NCBI GenBank assembly: GCA_013180625.2
Contig: SNVD02004673.1
Span: forward strand, 1-64,000
DNA: 64,000 nucleotides
Origin: Boswellia sacra
Taxonomy: Eukaryota; Streptophyta; Magnoliopsida; Sapindales; Burseraceae
Direction of reading: 5' to 3'
Of the stretch, positions 1 through 11,793 are shown piece by piece. The position numbers were made by a program, and so were the translations under genes. A model generated the notes under the pieces. That model was given only the letters and a program-made list of their open reading frames with translations, was not told where the DNA came from and did not search any database. The first letter of the stretch is position 1. Every line of letters starts with the position of its first letter.

Positions 1-2882
1 ATTGCTTGTTTCCAGTGAGGCCAGGCCAAAGCTTGAGAAATTGAGTATGGTTCTGTGGTAAGAAAAAAATCATCAACATGAGCACAAGAAAAGACTTTAG
101 GTTTGTTAATACTTGCCTTCGCTCTAGTTATCATGGGATGTGTACTTGATGGTGGTAGAGGAGGTAAATTTGTAGTTGCTGGTGCAGGTGAAGAGGAAGG
201 AGCAATTGGTTATGGTATAGAAATTATAGAAGGTGTAGCTCTAGGAGATTGAGGAGATAGAACATAAGGAGAAGTAGTTTTATAACTTCTAAAGTTGTGA
301 GAAGGTTGTGGTGAGGCAACAACTGGTGATAAAGTAGGTAAAAGCCAAGAAGATGATGATGAAGTAGGTTTAAAAGTATCTAATAGATCACTGCCAAGAA
401 AATTACCAGCTTGAAAAGGAAAGTCAAATTCATGGAAGGAAACATTTTTAGAAATATAAACTCTGCCTGATGGATGTAAGCAAAGATATCCTTTGTGTTG
501 AGTACTGTAACCAACGAAAAGGCATTTAGCAATTTAAAAAGAAAGCTTGTGCTTGTTGTAGGGCCTCAGATTAGGAAAACATGCATACCCAAACACTTTC
601 AGCAGTGACAAATCAGGTTGTTTATTGTATAACTTCTGATATGGAGAGACATGATTAAGAACTGGTGTTGGCAATCTATTGAGAAGATAGGCGACTGTAT
701 GAAATGAGTGCCACCAGAATTTCAGAGGTAGCCCCCTGACCAAGCAAAGTTAAGCCAATCTCAACACTAACCTGTGCCTCCTCTCCACTGCTCTATTCTG
801 CTGATGAATATATGGACATGGGTGCCTGAAGATTATGCCGAGTTGATTAAGCAAAGAGAGGAGGGGCCTGAACTCTTCACCCTAATCTGATTGTAAATAC
901 TTAAGCTTGGTATTGAATTGTCTCTCAAATAAAGCTAGAAACGTGGGAAATCGAGAAGAGACTTCTGCTTTGGTAGACATAGGATAGATCCAACTATACC
1001 TGCTAAAATGATCAACAAAGTGCAAATATTACCTCTAGCCACCAATAGAAACAACAGGTGAGGATCCCCACACATCTGCATAAACTATTTCCAAAGGGGC
1101 GTTGACAGTAATATTAGACAATGGATAAGTGGAGTGACATTGCTTGCCAAATTTGCAAGAATCGCACTGCATTTTATTACTAGAAATACTTGTAAACAGA
1201 CCAATTTTTTTGCAATATGAGTAAGTGTATGAGTATTTGGATAGCCCAATCTTTGATGCCATATAACCAAAGAGTTCTCAAAATCACTGGTACAGTTATT
1301 AACCACACAAGAAAACAAAGATATGGGAGATTGTAAAGATTGATGATAGAAATTTTTAGACAAAGTAAGGGAAGCTTGACAACTGCTACTGCTGGTCAAG
1401 ATTGAAGCACCAGAATTTAGACAAAGCTTGTATAAACCATGATCAAGCCGGCCTTCCAAAAGTGTATGACCTGTGTTCTTGTCCTTGACAAAACAAACAC
1501 AAGTGTGAAATTCCACCATCACATCATTATCGGAAAGTAGCTTAGATATGCTCAACAAATTTATGGTGATAAGAGGAACATGAAGAATCCTTTTCAGATA
1601 TAAAGCCTTAGACGTATGTGAATGATATAAAACTGCTGAACCAATATGAACGATGGAAAGAACATTACCATTCCCAACCTGCACACTCTCTGATTTCTTT
1701 GATATCCAAGTTTTGCAGATTATCTAGATACCAAGATGAATCTGCCACCGTAGGTGGAGTAGCCATATAAGCTTGCTTATGTGATTGATTAGGATCATGA
1801 GAACTGCCACTTGAAGAACTTCCTTGAGCACCTTGATTCGATGGATTGCCTTGAAAACTAATATCAAATCTATGATAGCACTTAAGTGCAACATGACCGA
1901 TTTTACCACACAATTGACAAACTGGTCTTCCATTTCCATTTCCTTCATAATTATTTCCAGAATTACCTCCAACAAATCTTCCACCTCGAGTCCTACCTTG
2001 ACCTCTACCTCTATAGTTGTGATTTTGATTGAAAGAGGACTTCGCTTGTCCAAAATTCTATCCAAAGTTCTGAAACTGTGAGGTTCTGCTGGCCACTTGA
2101 GCACTGGGATCAATAAGAGTGAGATATAACCAGCTTTGGAAGTAATATTTACCAAAATGGCAACAAATTCAGGACCAAGACCATTTAATATATGCAAGAA
2201 CAAATCTAAATTCGTGATTTCTGAGCCTATAGCAAACAAAGTATCAGCTATTGCCTTCATTTTGAGAAAATAGTCAAAGATAGACATAGATCCCTTCTTT
2301 GTAGTTTGTAATTCATTTTCTAAATGCATTGAGCGTGCTCTAGATTCAGTATAAAATAGTTTCTCCAAGGTGATCCATAGATGCATGGATGATAATTGAT
2401 AGCGCACAACATAACCAAACATTGACTCTGTAATTGAAGATAACAGCCAACTTAATATGAACTTATCAACCCTCTTCCACAGTAGATACTCAGGATTAGT
2501 CTGTTTAACAACATCAGTAGAATTAGACTAGCAACAAGAAAAGGAGAAGGGCAGAGCTTATCTCCGTTGACATATCCTTCCAGATCATAAGCTTCCAATG
2601 TTGGTAGCAGTTGAGATCTTCAATAACCATAATTGCCATGATGAAACCTTATTGCAAGGTAGGCAAAGCTGAAGGTAATGCGATCACCGGAGCTAAAGAG
2701 GAAGAACCAGAACTAGGTGCTTCTGGAATTTGAGAAGTACTATTGGTGTTGATAAAGCTGGTGGCTCGAAAAAGAGGTTCTGCAATAGCTGGATCTGGAA
2801 GAGTATGTGTGTTTCTTGGAAAATTATCACCATTTCTTCGAAAATTTCCAACTGCAGGGAAATCTGTGTGATGACTAGCCAT
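1..2882 (-). pseudogene. copia gag-pol polyprotein remnant (gag to integrase)
   Basis: The polyprotein would package element RNA and integrate its cDNA. Reading from 2882 downwards: a Ser/Pro-rich N-terminus beginning MASHHTDFPAVGN; a UBN2/gag-like segment (about 2420-2080); a CCHC zinc knuckle near 1910-1860 (C-G-K-I-G-H-V-A-L-K-C, shifted frame); a gag-pre-integrase domain (about 1680-1240) with the WHQRLGYPN motif; and integrase core pieces (about 1260-530). The low-complexity integrase-RT linker occupies 530-1. In-frame stops and frame changes occur at several places, especially between 2650 and 2420 and around 1720. RT and RNase H would lie beyond coordinate 1. The assignment to copia is secure from domain order; the exact start is taken at the first ATG after the primer-binding site. 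Confidence 0.85.
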
Positions 2883-2898
2883 GATGGTTAGATGTGTA

Positions 2899-2910
2899 GC
2901 TCTGATACCA
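2899..2910 (-). other. primer-binding site, initiator tRNA-Met type
   Basis: The minus strand reads TGGTATCAGAGC immediately after the LTR. This is the standard plant copia primer-binding site complementary to the 3' end of initiator methionyl tRNA. Confidence 0.85.
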
Positions 2911-3140
2911 TAACAACAAACAGAAAACTCTAGAGAACTGTAGAGAAAGTTTTATATTGATCTTTCGTGAATGAATGAATGATACACTAAGTCAGCAAAC
3001 ATAGTTTTACTAAGCCAAGTACAAGTCTAGCTAATCTGGCACTTGACTGACTTGACCATATAGCAACTAAATCTGTTACATTTAACCGACTCTGTTAACT
3101 AATACTTACAGCTCTATAGCTCAACACGGTTGAATTAACA
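2911..3140 (-). repeat. copia 5' LTR (single copy in window)
   Basis: On the minus strand it opens with TGTTAATTC and ends just before the primer-binding site with TTGTTA. A TATA-like AATATAAAAC lies near the 3' part. Without the partner LTR the boundaries are estimates, and the terminal TA instead of CA is unusual or mutated. Confidence 0.6.
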
Positions 3141-3284
3141 TTTTTAAATTTCAGATGCTTGTCTCTGCAATTCAAAATTACTTTCGCCAATTTGCTACTA
3201 GTTTTCTGATAAGAAAAGGAATAAGATGAAGATGAAAAATTGAACGTAAGAAACCAAACCTGGCTGGGCGCTGATGATGAAGAT

Positions 3285-3289
3285 AGTAG
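3285..3289. other. target-site duplication AGTAG, left
   Basis: AGTAG directly precedes the TGTTGATG terminus of the 3' LTR and matches the five bases that follow the 5' LTR at 14727-14731, proving that the two LTRs belong to one insertion. Confidence 0.9.
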
Positions 3290-3670
3290 TGTTGATGCAC
3301 GATTTTTAGACAGTCGAAAAGCAGGTTGAAGCTTGAATTGTACGTCGGGTCTAATCCTAAGAACAAAGAAAAATAGTTAGGGGTGCCGGCGATGGTGCCG
3401 GCGAAAACCTTCCGACGTCCAAGTCAGTTTCCGGCACTCCAGAATTTTCTAGGAGAATTTCCTGGAGAGAGAAGCTCTCAAAAGTAAAGGAAATTTAGAG
3501 AGAGAAAGAGTTTAGAAAAGTGTGCATACCTTGAGTAAAAATTTGAAGGGTTTATATAGGCATTAGGAGGAGTCCTTATGGGACCCAGATAATAGACCTA
3601 AATAACGGGCTTCAGTAATAGGCTCACTGTATTAGATTTAATTAAGGCCCAATTCTGTTATAGCTATAAA
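3290..3670 (-). repeat. Tat element 3' LTR
   Basis: It aligns end to end with 14357-14726. It carries a 12-base tandem duplication (GATGGTGCCGGC region near 3388-3400) that the other LTR lacks. Its inner edge reads TATAAA instead of the ATAACA seen in the 5' LTR, so that terminus has mutated. Scattered transitions separate the two copies. Confidence 0.9.
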
Positions 3671-3675
3671 AGTAG

Positions 3676-3685
3676 TCCCCCCAGG
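3676..3685 (-). other. polypurine tract of the Tat element
   Basis: The minus strand reads CCTGGGGGGA just upstream of the 3' LTR, the expected priming site for plus-strand DNA synthesis. AGTAG lies between it and the LTR edge. Confidence 0.7.
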
Positions 3686-3866
3686 CCCAAGTCGACTAAC
3701 GGGTCGACGTAGGGACGATTAAGTTATTCAGGGCTATAAATTAAATATTAGTAGAAGGCCCAAAGGGTGAGTTTTATCATACATATAAGTCTAACATGAC
3801 TTGAACCCTAGGTGGGCGCCACATAGACAAAAATCATATAATTGGTATGTTGAGGTGGACTTTTAA

Positions 3867-3888
3867 TATATATATATATATATATATA
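3867..3888. repeat. (TA)n microsatellite
   Basis: Uninterrupted alternating TA run inside the 3' untranslated part of the Tat element. The surrounding 3690-4970 stretch shows no gene on either strand and is element UTR. Confidence 0.9.
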
Positions 3889-4971
3889 ATCTCTTTAATC
3901 CTTTCACTACCCTTGCCCTTCATAATAAAATCCCTAATATGTCACCATAAAGTAAGAAGTCAAAGTTGGGAGGCGATCATTAGGGCAGCCACACAAGGTG
4001 TTCCAAATAAACAAAGTCCTTGAGGAGGTAGACTTCCCTTCTCCTTTTACTATTTAATGGATATTATTCCTTCGATTTTCACCACCTCTGATAAAAAGTT
4101 ATGGTGAGCAAGGCTTGTTCCAAAGCGGGAGTACTCAAGTGGCAAGCAGTGAAGGCGGTCTAGGGCGAATAGTCTGACAAGGTAGGCCTCGCAATTTTCA
4201 TTCTCCTTTAAAACCTGTGAGCATTCTTTCTTGCGTATAGTATGTTAAAAAAAACTTCATTGAATCAATCACAAACAAAAGCCTATGTAGTAGAGACACT
4301 CAGCTGCTTAGAATGCATGGAGTAGACTTAAAGTATTAGGGCTTTTACTATTTGTCTTGCATGGTTAGAATTAATTAACATGCTTTATATTATAAAATAT
4401 ATGCAAAAGTGGGCTGGTAAGGATTTTCGTGAAGCACTTAAGCATGCATGATGGCACGTAGCATATAATATTTAATATTCCATGAAGTATATGTTTGTAT
4501 GATACAATATAGGATATGAATGCTAGAACGTGACAGATTATAAGTACAATGAGCATGCAATATTCCATTAAACAACGACTACATAAATAGGCGTGTCATG
4601 AATCCATGAATAAAGGTTGAAATATGCCAAACATAAAAACAATACATACGCTAACTTATAAACACAATGAAGGCAAATAAAGCTTAACAGTTCAAACTAA
4701 GGCGAAAGCAAGGTGACTTGCTGGCTAAACCACTTGTTGGAGAAATTTTTTTTATCATATAAAAACCTACAGTAAGGTGACCCACCGCCATGCATGTCAC
4801 GTTTGACGTGAGTGAATGAAGTTTCACTTGGGTATGATTGGGAGCCTGAGGGAGATTAGAAAAATGAGAAGCAATTGGACAGGCTGCCAGAATGTGTGTT
4901 TCTTCAGCTAGGGGAGTGTGAAAGCGTGAGTGCTTCGTGAGGGAGGTGAGAAAAAAAGCTGCTGACGAGCA

Positions 4972-5340
4972 CTAAGAAAGGTAGGTTGAGTAGGGAGCGC
5001 AGAGCGTGCAAAGAGAGAAGGGCGAGCATGTGAAGAGTGCGCCGCAAGAGGCGAGCCTCCCTAGGGTGAGGGGTGAGGTCCCAAGGGCGAGAGGCGAGCT
5101 CGCAAGGGCGAGAGGCGAGTTTTGAAGGGCGAAGGGAGAACTTGCAAGGGTGAGAGGCGAGCTCCCAAGGGCGAGGTGCAAGAGGTGAGGTCCTAAGGGG
5201 GAGCGGCAAGCATGCGAAGGCCGAATGGCAAGCATGTAAGGAACGAAGGCAAGCATGCAGGGAAGTGAAGGGCGAGCTGCATGCGAAGGCTGAGCTCGCG
5301 AGGGGCGAGCTGCACACGAAGGCCGAACTGCATGCGAAAG
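4972..5340. repeat. G/C-rich minisatellite in the Tat element 3' region
   Basis: Degenerate tandem units built from GGCGAG, AAGGGCGAG and CATGCGAAGGC occupy about 370 bases. The local base composition is strikingly GC-rich compared with the AT-rich surroundings. Open frames across this stretch exist only because the repeat lacks stop codons; their Leu/Ala/Ser-rich translations look like nothing functional. Tandem repeats between pol and the 3' LTR are a known habit of Tat/Ogre elements. Confidence 0.85.
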
Positions 5341-5379
5341 CTAAGCTACGTGTGAAATTTCATTCTCGTTTCTTCGTAA

Positions 5380-5610
5380 TTTTCAGTTGCAGGGGCCTTT
5401 CTATAAGTTTTGAAAACTTCATTTTTAGTTATAGGGGTCTTTCTGTAAGTTTTGAAAACTTCAGTTTTAGTTGCAGGGGTCATTCTGTAAGTTTTGAAAA
5501 CTATAAACAGGGGTCATTCTGCAAGATTCGAAAACTATGAACAGGGGTCTTTCCGCAAGTTTTGAAAACTATGAACAGGGGTCATTCTGCAAAATCCTAA
5601 AACTTGCACA
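5380..5610. repeat. second tandem array (AGGGGTCATTCTGTAAG units)
   Basis: At least six units share a core AGGGG-TC-TTCTG-AAGTTTTGAAAACT. Early units are spaced about 55-60 bases and later ones about 36-40. It is distinct in sequence from the GC-rich array immediately upstream. It ends at a pyrimidine run (5640-5662). Confidence 0.85.
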
Positions 5611-5843
5611 TCTCCCCTAAAATTTTTGAACTTGTTGACCTTTTTTTTTTCTTTTTTTTTTTAAGGATCAGCTATATATTTTTGGTAAAGGACTAACTTG
5701 ATATTTTTCAAGGGCGAAAAATATTTTTCAAGGGCTATTTTAAAAAGTTTTCAATGTAGTCCCTTGGCATTTCTTTTCTCTCATCTCTTCCCTTCCTTAG
5801 TAGACTTGGTTTGATGACTAACGACTCCTCTTTAACTGTGTAG

Positions 5844-8071
5844 ATGACTGGAATTAAAACTGTGACAGTGCTACAAGGGGAACCAAGTCATCAAACCCAG
5901 TCGACAAGGAACAAGGATCCTACGACTAACCGTAGAGAGGTCAACGAGTTTTATCAAAACTTTTTTTGTCAAGATCGTGAGCTAGGGCAAAATTTTGTTA
6001 ATCACAATATGGTAGAAGCTGAGGGGGAGAGCGACCGGTCGTCCTCCACTATCTCAAATAGTGATCCTGAAGTTGAACAGTGGTGGGAGGCTGACCATAT
6101 TGATAATCAACTACAGGGTGACCGATTAAAAATATGTAGAGCCCATTTCCTTATCCCGGATTCAGCCACCCTATTTCTTCGAAGGAAAGGTGATCGATGG
6201 AGCAAGTCACCACGAGGTGTCATTGGATTAAGCTTGGAATTACTAAGAGCTGGTCTCCGGGTGCCCTTTGATAATTATGTTCGATGGATGCCCGATGCTA
6301 TGGGCATTGCCCCTACCCAATTGTCAGCCAGCGGGTAGAGACTTCTGATAGCATTTCAAACTTTATTCAGAAATGCAAGTCTGGGTGATCCTACCACCAA
6401 CCATGTTAAGTATATTTTTGCCATTCATCCACCGAATGGAGGGAAGACAGGTTATTATTACATATCCCAATGAGGGAAGACGGATAACCCTAACCGCCTT
6501 TTTGGCATTCCCTCACATGTGAAAGAATGGAAATTTATACAATTTTGGTATGGTGGCAGTTGGAAGTACCAAGAGGGTGCCCGTCCAAAGGGCGAGAAGT
6601 TGAGGATTAGGAGGCGTTTTGGTTTTTGTGGTAACCTATTATAACGATACCATCTCTATTTTCATTATAAAAATTCTGATCAACTGACTCCTTTTTTTTC
6701 AGCTCCTTGGACCAAACGCCCGATTTTATCTCAAAAAGAAAGAAACGACTTGCAAGAGGTACTCAAGCTACCTATTGATTCAAAGAACGTGAATAATCTC
6801 ATTGATTGGGAGCAATTGATCCGCCTTGGCTTGTCACCTCCAATACCCCCGGAAGGTAACCTTCATTATTACTTTTTGATCTTACCTCATTTCATTAAGC
6901 ATATGTTTGCTTTCTTACCAGTTTTATTTTCGCGCAGGTCTATTTCCTTTACACCCTACTAAGAAGCAGTTTGCCCAACTTGAAGTCAAGATGCCTCTTA
7001 AACCCTTTGCGCATGATAGGCCTGGTCCTTCCAAGAAGAAACGGAGTGGAAGTCCTCCCACTCTTGGACCTTTAAAGAGGATAGCCAATGATCACAAGGA
7101 AACTCCTATACGGAAGTCTGTGCCTGATAAGTCTATCTCTGTTCAGCCTATGAACAAAGTTGCAATCTCAAAGCCCATTGGAAGTAAGTTGCCCCCAACC
7201 TTTCAGCTACCTAGGCGTTTTACCTTTGATAGTACGGGCTTTCAAAGTGGCTTGACATGTGGAGACTACCTTAGTGAATTGTCTCAAAGTGTTGCACGTT
7301 TCATGCCCACTAATATCTTTTCCGAGAGTGTAAAACTTACATATTTCAATGCGATCGCTGTCGGGATTGGCATCATACTTTAGGTTGGGTTTTACTAAAA
7401 TTTTTTCTTTTTTTTTATACTTTTGAAAGACATGCCTCATTTGTTTTCCTCTCTTTGTCTTTCTTTTTGTAGGCGACAAGACCCCTAGCTCAAGGAGAGT
7501 CTACTAACACCAACCTTCTAAAGAAGGTCAATCATCTCACTTTTGAGGTTGCCGATTGGAAAGGGAAACATCAAGTCTGCCTTGACAATTTAAGTGAAAC
7601 AGAGAGAAAGATGGCAGAGATGAAAGAACAGATTGGAAAAATGAAAGCAGACTTGTCCGAAGCTAAGAATGAGGCAGCTATCAAGCATAAAAAGGCAAAT
7701 GATCTTAGTCAAGAACTTCGGGAGAGGACTGTTACCGAGTAAAATAGGACTGAGAAAGCAATTGCTCGCTTCCGTAGGGGTTGTATTTACCAACAAGCTA
7801 TGAAACATTCTTATATTGATGGGGTCAATGGGGTGCGTAAATGGTTTCATGATTGCTACCCAGAGATTGATCAGTCTCTCAAGCTGAAGAGTTAAATTTG
7901 GTGGCAGAGTCTATCCTGATAGCAAACTCTGATCCTGAGCAATTCCACCGATTCATACTTAAAGATGAGGATTATGAGTCGACATTGGACACAGTAGCCT
8001 GGGAAGCCAAGCAAGGCGACTCTACTTCATCATCTTCAGATGAAGAGGGAGATGATGAGGCCACTTCTTAG
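5844..8071 (+). pseudogene. antisense extra gene (aORF) of the Tat element, transposase_28-like, spliced
   Basis: The gene lies opposite to gag-pol, between integrase and the 3' repeats. Exon 1 starts at ATG 5844. Its product has an acidic N-terminus and a domain resembling the plant 'putative gypsy type transposon' family (PF04195), with the core LLRAGLRVPF near residue 135. Plausible introns are 6631-6702, 6856-6937 and 7384-7472; each has GT/AG ends and each keeps the frame. The last exon encodes a Lys/Glu-rich coiled coil (about 7520-7740) and an acidic Ser/Asp/Glu tail ending at 8071. Damage: TAG 6336-6338 and TGA near 6472, both where Trp is expected; TAG 7381-7383 at an exon end; TAA near 7741; and one frameshift near 7890. 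Function is unknown; extra antisense ORFs are reported in Tat elements. Confidence 0.75.
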
Positions 8072-8465
8072 AGGTAGTCGGAGTTCTTTCAACTAGGTTG
8101 ATGCTTATTTATAGGGAATGATCATATTAAGGCGGTTTTCTAAGCCTTGACTTTATCTTTCATTGTTTTTGTTTTTAGTTTAATGCCATAGGTGAGGATT
8201 TGTCCTTACTTGGACTATATGGGTGGCACTCTTCTACCAATTTTGAAATAATAAGGATTCTTAAAACTTTTTCTTGTGTTGAACTCTTTTGCTCCTTTCA
8301 TCTTCTTGCAGCTTGATCATAAATGAGCTCTAAAGACGTATGATTTGTAATATAATAAATCGAATACTTTATTGATAACCTCTTTATAGGTCCCCCTATG
8401 GGAGTTATTACACATGCATAAGTCCCTAGAAGGACTTATTACATATATAAAGAGATTATAGATAA
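8072..8465. other. convergent 3' spacer between aORF and integrase
   Basis: About 400 bases separate the end of the plus-strand aORF from the end of the minus-strand pol. No additional coding frame is seen. Transcripts from both strands would end here, so it is the likely site of both polyadenylation signals; AATAAT and AATATAATAAATC motifs occur, without proof of use. Confidence 0.5.
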
Positions 8466-10211
8466 TACTTCTTTAAGTGCTCAACATTCCATGGATGACG
8501 AAGCAACCTCCCATCCATGGTGACCAGTCTGTAGGTGCCTGGTCGGATGACTGATTTGACTTGATAAGGACCCTCCCAGTTGGGGCCCCAATGCTCCATT
8601 AGTGGGATCTCGAGTATTTTGTAGTACTTCTCTCAAAACAAGATCTCCCTCCTGGAAAGATCGGCGCTTAACCTTAGAGTTAAAATATCGAGCAACCCTC
8701 TCTTGGTAAGCAGCAACTTTTATATTGGTGAGATCCCTTTCCTCCTCAAGAAGATTCAAGTTGAGTTAAAGGGCTTTATGATTAAGTTCTTCACTATATC
8801 CCTCAGTACGAGGTGATGGAAGACCAATCTTAACAGGAATGACTGCTTCTGAGCCAAATGCTAAGGAGTATGGGGTTGCCCTTGTTGCTGTGTGGGTAGT
8901 GGTTCGATATGCCGAAAGTACCTGTGGAAGTTCCTCTGGCCATGCACCTTTCCTAGCATCTGATTTAGTCTTGAGGAGGTGTTTAATAGTTTTGTTAACA
9001 GCCTCCACCTGACCGTTTTCTTGAGGATGAGTTGGAGAGGAAAAGCATAAAGAGATGTTCAACTCCTTACAGAAGCTCTTAAAGTTTGAGTTATCGAATT
9101 GCTTGCCATTGTCTGTAATGATGGTGTGAGGGATACCAAACCTATAGACAATTGACCTCTTTACAAAGTCTGTGGTATTCTTTTAAGTAATTGATGCGAG
9201 GGGTTTAGCTTCTGCCCACTTAGTGAAGTAATCAATCGTAACAATAGCATATTTAACTTGTCCTTTACCTATTGGAAGAGGTCCAATAAGGTCTAGTCCC
9301 CATTGGGCGAACGGCCATGGGGCCACTATCGATGTCATGTTCTTAGGAGCTTTCCTTGGAACATTGGCATATTTTTGGCACTTGTCGCACCTAGCTAAAA
9401 ATGTCTTAGCATCAATTTTCATGGTCGGCCAATAGTATCCTTGCCTGATACATTTATAAGCTAGAGATCGACCACCAGAATGGTTACCACATATTGCTTC
9501 ATGGATTTCTCTAAGGACATAATTAGCTTCTTCTAGGCGAAGACATTTTAAAAGAGGAAGGCTGAACCCTCTTTTGTAGAGAACACCATTAACCATAGTG
9601 TATCTTGATGCTCTCCCCCTTACCTTGATCGCCTCATTTCGGTCAGCTGAAAGTTTCCCTGTCTCTAAGAATTTAATGATAGGGTCCATCCAGCACAGGC
9701 TACCGTTTATAGCCATGGTTCTTTCTGAGGAAAGTTCATACTTTGATATACTAGACGGCTCTAGAATGACCATATGAGAGGTAATTGGTAGAAAGGGGTC
9801 TACCCCTGAGGCAATTCTTGCTAAACTATCAGCCTTTGAATTCTCCAACCTTAGGACTCTTATGATGTCAAAACCTTTAAAACTGCGAAGAAAGAAGTTA
9901 ACTCTATCCAAGTAAGCTACCATGGTAGAGCCTTTTGCCTGATAGTCTCCGCGGATTTGGTTAACCACTAGTTGGGAATCGCTATGGATGGCAATCTCTT
10001 CTACTCCAAAGGTGACTACCAACCTAAGTCCTCCAAGGAGAGCTTCATACTCTGCGATATTATTGGTGGCTTTAAAATTAAAACGTAAGGCCACAGCAAC
10101 TTCTACCCCATCTGGGGTTGACAAAATCAAGCCAGCTCCACTACCAATCTTATTAGATGACCCATCTACAAACAAGACCCATGCCTTCTGTGGATCTATT
10201 CCCACAGACAT
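8466..10211 (-). pseudogene. Tat pol: archaeal-type RNase H plus integrase
   Basis: The N-terminal 150 residues form the second, archaeal-like RNase H (WVLFVDGSS, then EYEAL, HSDSQLVVNQ and a final D in SKADSLARIA). This second RNase H is typical of Tat elements. An HHCC zinc-binding region follows (H-E-A-I-C-G-N-H-S-G-G then CDKCQKYA). The integrase core has Asp in GLDLIGPLP, Asp in ITDNG and Glu in ENGQVEAVNKT. An in-frame TAA sits at about 9185, another near 8767, and a frameshift near 8590 disrupts the C-terminal GPYQV region. The catalytic residues are visible, but the product cannot be made as one chain. Confidence 0.88.
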
Positions 10212-10400
10212 TGGTCGATCATTTGATCCTGCACTGGTCTCTTCATCCTCCTTAACTCCACTACCTAAAAATTCTGTAATGAAGTCAGTGACTGCTTATC
10301 CTTTGATAGATGTTCTTGCAATATAATATATGTCAAACTCTCCTAACTCAATGGACCACTTGAAGAGTCTGTCTGAAAGCTCTGGACGATAGAAGACCTG

Positions 10401-11537
10401 TCATAAAGGGTGATCAGTTGGTACCATAATAGTGTGTGCTTGAAAATATGGGCGAAGCTTTCGTGAAGCAACAACTAAGGCGAGAGCCAGCTTCTCCATG
10501 GGAGGGTATCGACCTTCCACATCTGTCAAGGCCTTACTCACATAATAGACTGGCTTCTGGATTCCCTGATCCTCATGGATAAGAGCTGCACTAACTGCAT
10601 ATGCGGAGACTGCTAGATAGAGAAAAAGTGGTTCCCCCATAATTGGTTTGGAGAGGAGAGGAGGAGAACCTAAGTACCTCTTAAGCTTCAGGAAAGCATT
10701 CTCACACTCATTTGTTCATTCAAACTGCTTGCACTTCCTTAAAGCTTTAAAAAAAGGGTGACATTTATCGGTCGCCCTAGAAATAAAGCGATTTAAGGCA
10801 GCAACTCGTCCAGTGAGAACTTATATATCTTTTGGTGTTTTGGGAGACTCAAGCTGCATAAGTGCTTGGATTTTCTCAGGATTGGCATCTATTCCCCTTT
10901 GGGTGACAATGAATCCTACGAACTTTCCAAAGGATATCCCAAAAGCACATTTAGTGGGATTCAGCTTCATATCGTGTTTTCGGAGGATGTCAAAAGTTGT
11001 TCGGAGGTCGTCTACATGGGATCTGGCATCCATACTCTTGGTGAGCATATCATCCACATAAAATTTCATGGTCTTTCCTAGGAGAGTAGTAAACATGGAG
11101 TTTATTAACCGTTGGTAGGTTGCTCCAGCATTTTTCAGTCCAAAAGGCATCATTCAATAATAGTACAACCCCCTATCAGTGATGAAAGCTATTTTTTCTT
11201 CATCATTCAAGTACATTGGAATCTAGTTATAACTAGAATAGGCATCCATGAAGCTCAACAATTGGTGGCCAGCTGTGGCATCAACTAGTTGATCCATCTT
11301 GGGCAATGGAAAACTATCTTTTAGGCAATGCTTGTTCAAATCTTTGAAGTCGATGCAGACACGCCATTTTTCATTGGCTTTTTTCACTAATACAACATTG
11401 GAGAGCCATTTAGGGTAGTTTACCTCTCGAATGATTCCACTTGCCAAGAGCTTTTCTACTTCTAAGGCAATTGGCTTTGAGCTCCGGGGCTTGGTACCTC
11501 CTCTTTTGTCGAATGGGTTGAGCTTGAGAGTTGACAT
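10401..11537 (-). pseudogene. Tat pol: reverse transcriptase and first RNase H
   Basis: RT begins with KLNPFDKRGGTKPRSSKPIA and shows the fingers/palm motifs WRVCIDFKDLNKHCLKDSFPLP and MPFGLKNAGATYQR. The catalytic site reads FYVDDML. It continues through a typical RT thumb, then a gypsy RNase H with Asp/Glu motifs (KPVYYVSKAL, RYPPMEKLALALV). Stops break the frame near 11222, 11155, 10820 and between 10820 and 10640. The enzyme would copy element RNA to cDNA in cytoplasmic particles. The YVDD box is intact, so this copy was recently functional in evolutionary terms. Confidence 0.9.
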
Positions 11538-11793
11538 TAAGGCGGTGGATAACTACACTTGGGTCTATGCCCGGCATGTCTTCATGAGACCATGCAAAAA
11601 CGTCACTATATTCTCAGAGAAAACCAATCAATTTGTCTTTGATTGGTAGAGGAAGACTCTTACCCACCTTCACTATCTTTTCTGAATTATTCAAACAGAT
11701 AGGGACGTCGTCCATTCCTTCCATTGGAACTACAACCTCCCCTTTCACAGGGTCTCATGGATCCAAACTTTCCTTCCCCTCGGAAGGTTCTCC

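Larger units (their letters stand above)
1..3140 (-). mobile_element. Ty1/copia LTR retrotransposon, 5' part only
   Basis: The element reads on the minus strand: LTR, primer-binding site, gag, protease region, gag-pre-integrase and integrase, and it leaves the window before reverse transcriptase. This order (integrase before RT) is diagnostic of Ty1/copia. Only the 5' LTR is inside the window, so neither LTR divergence nor a target-site duplication can be read. The coding part is broken by stops and frame changes, so this copy looks dead. Confidence 0.9.

Noticed and set aside
4904..5317. Long minus-strand open frames rich in Ala, Ser and Leu
   Set aside because: They coincide with the GC-rich tandem array; the frame is open because the repeat unit lacks stops.
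9988..10326. Plus-strand open frame opposite the second RNase H
   Set aside because: Antisense shadow of a clearly homologous pol region.
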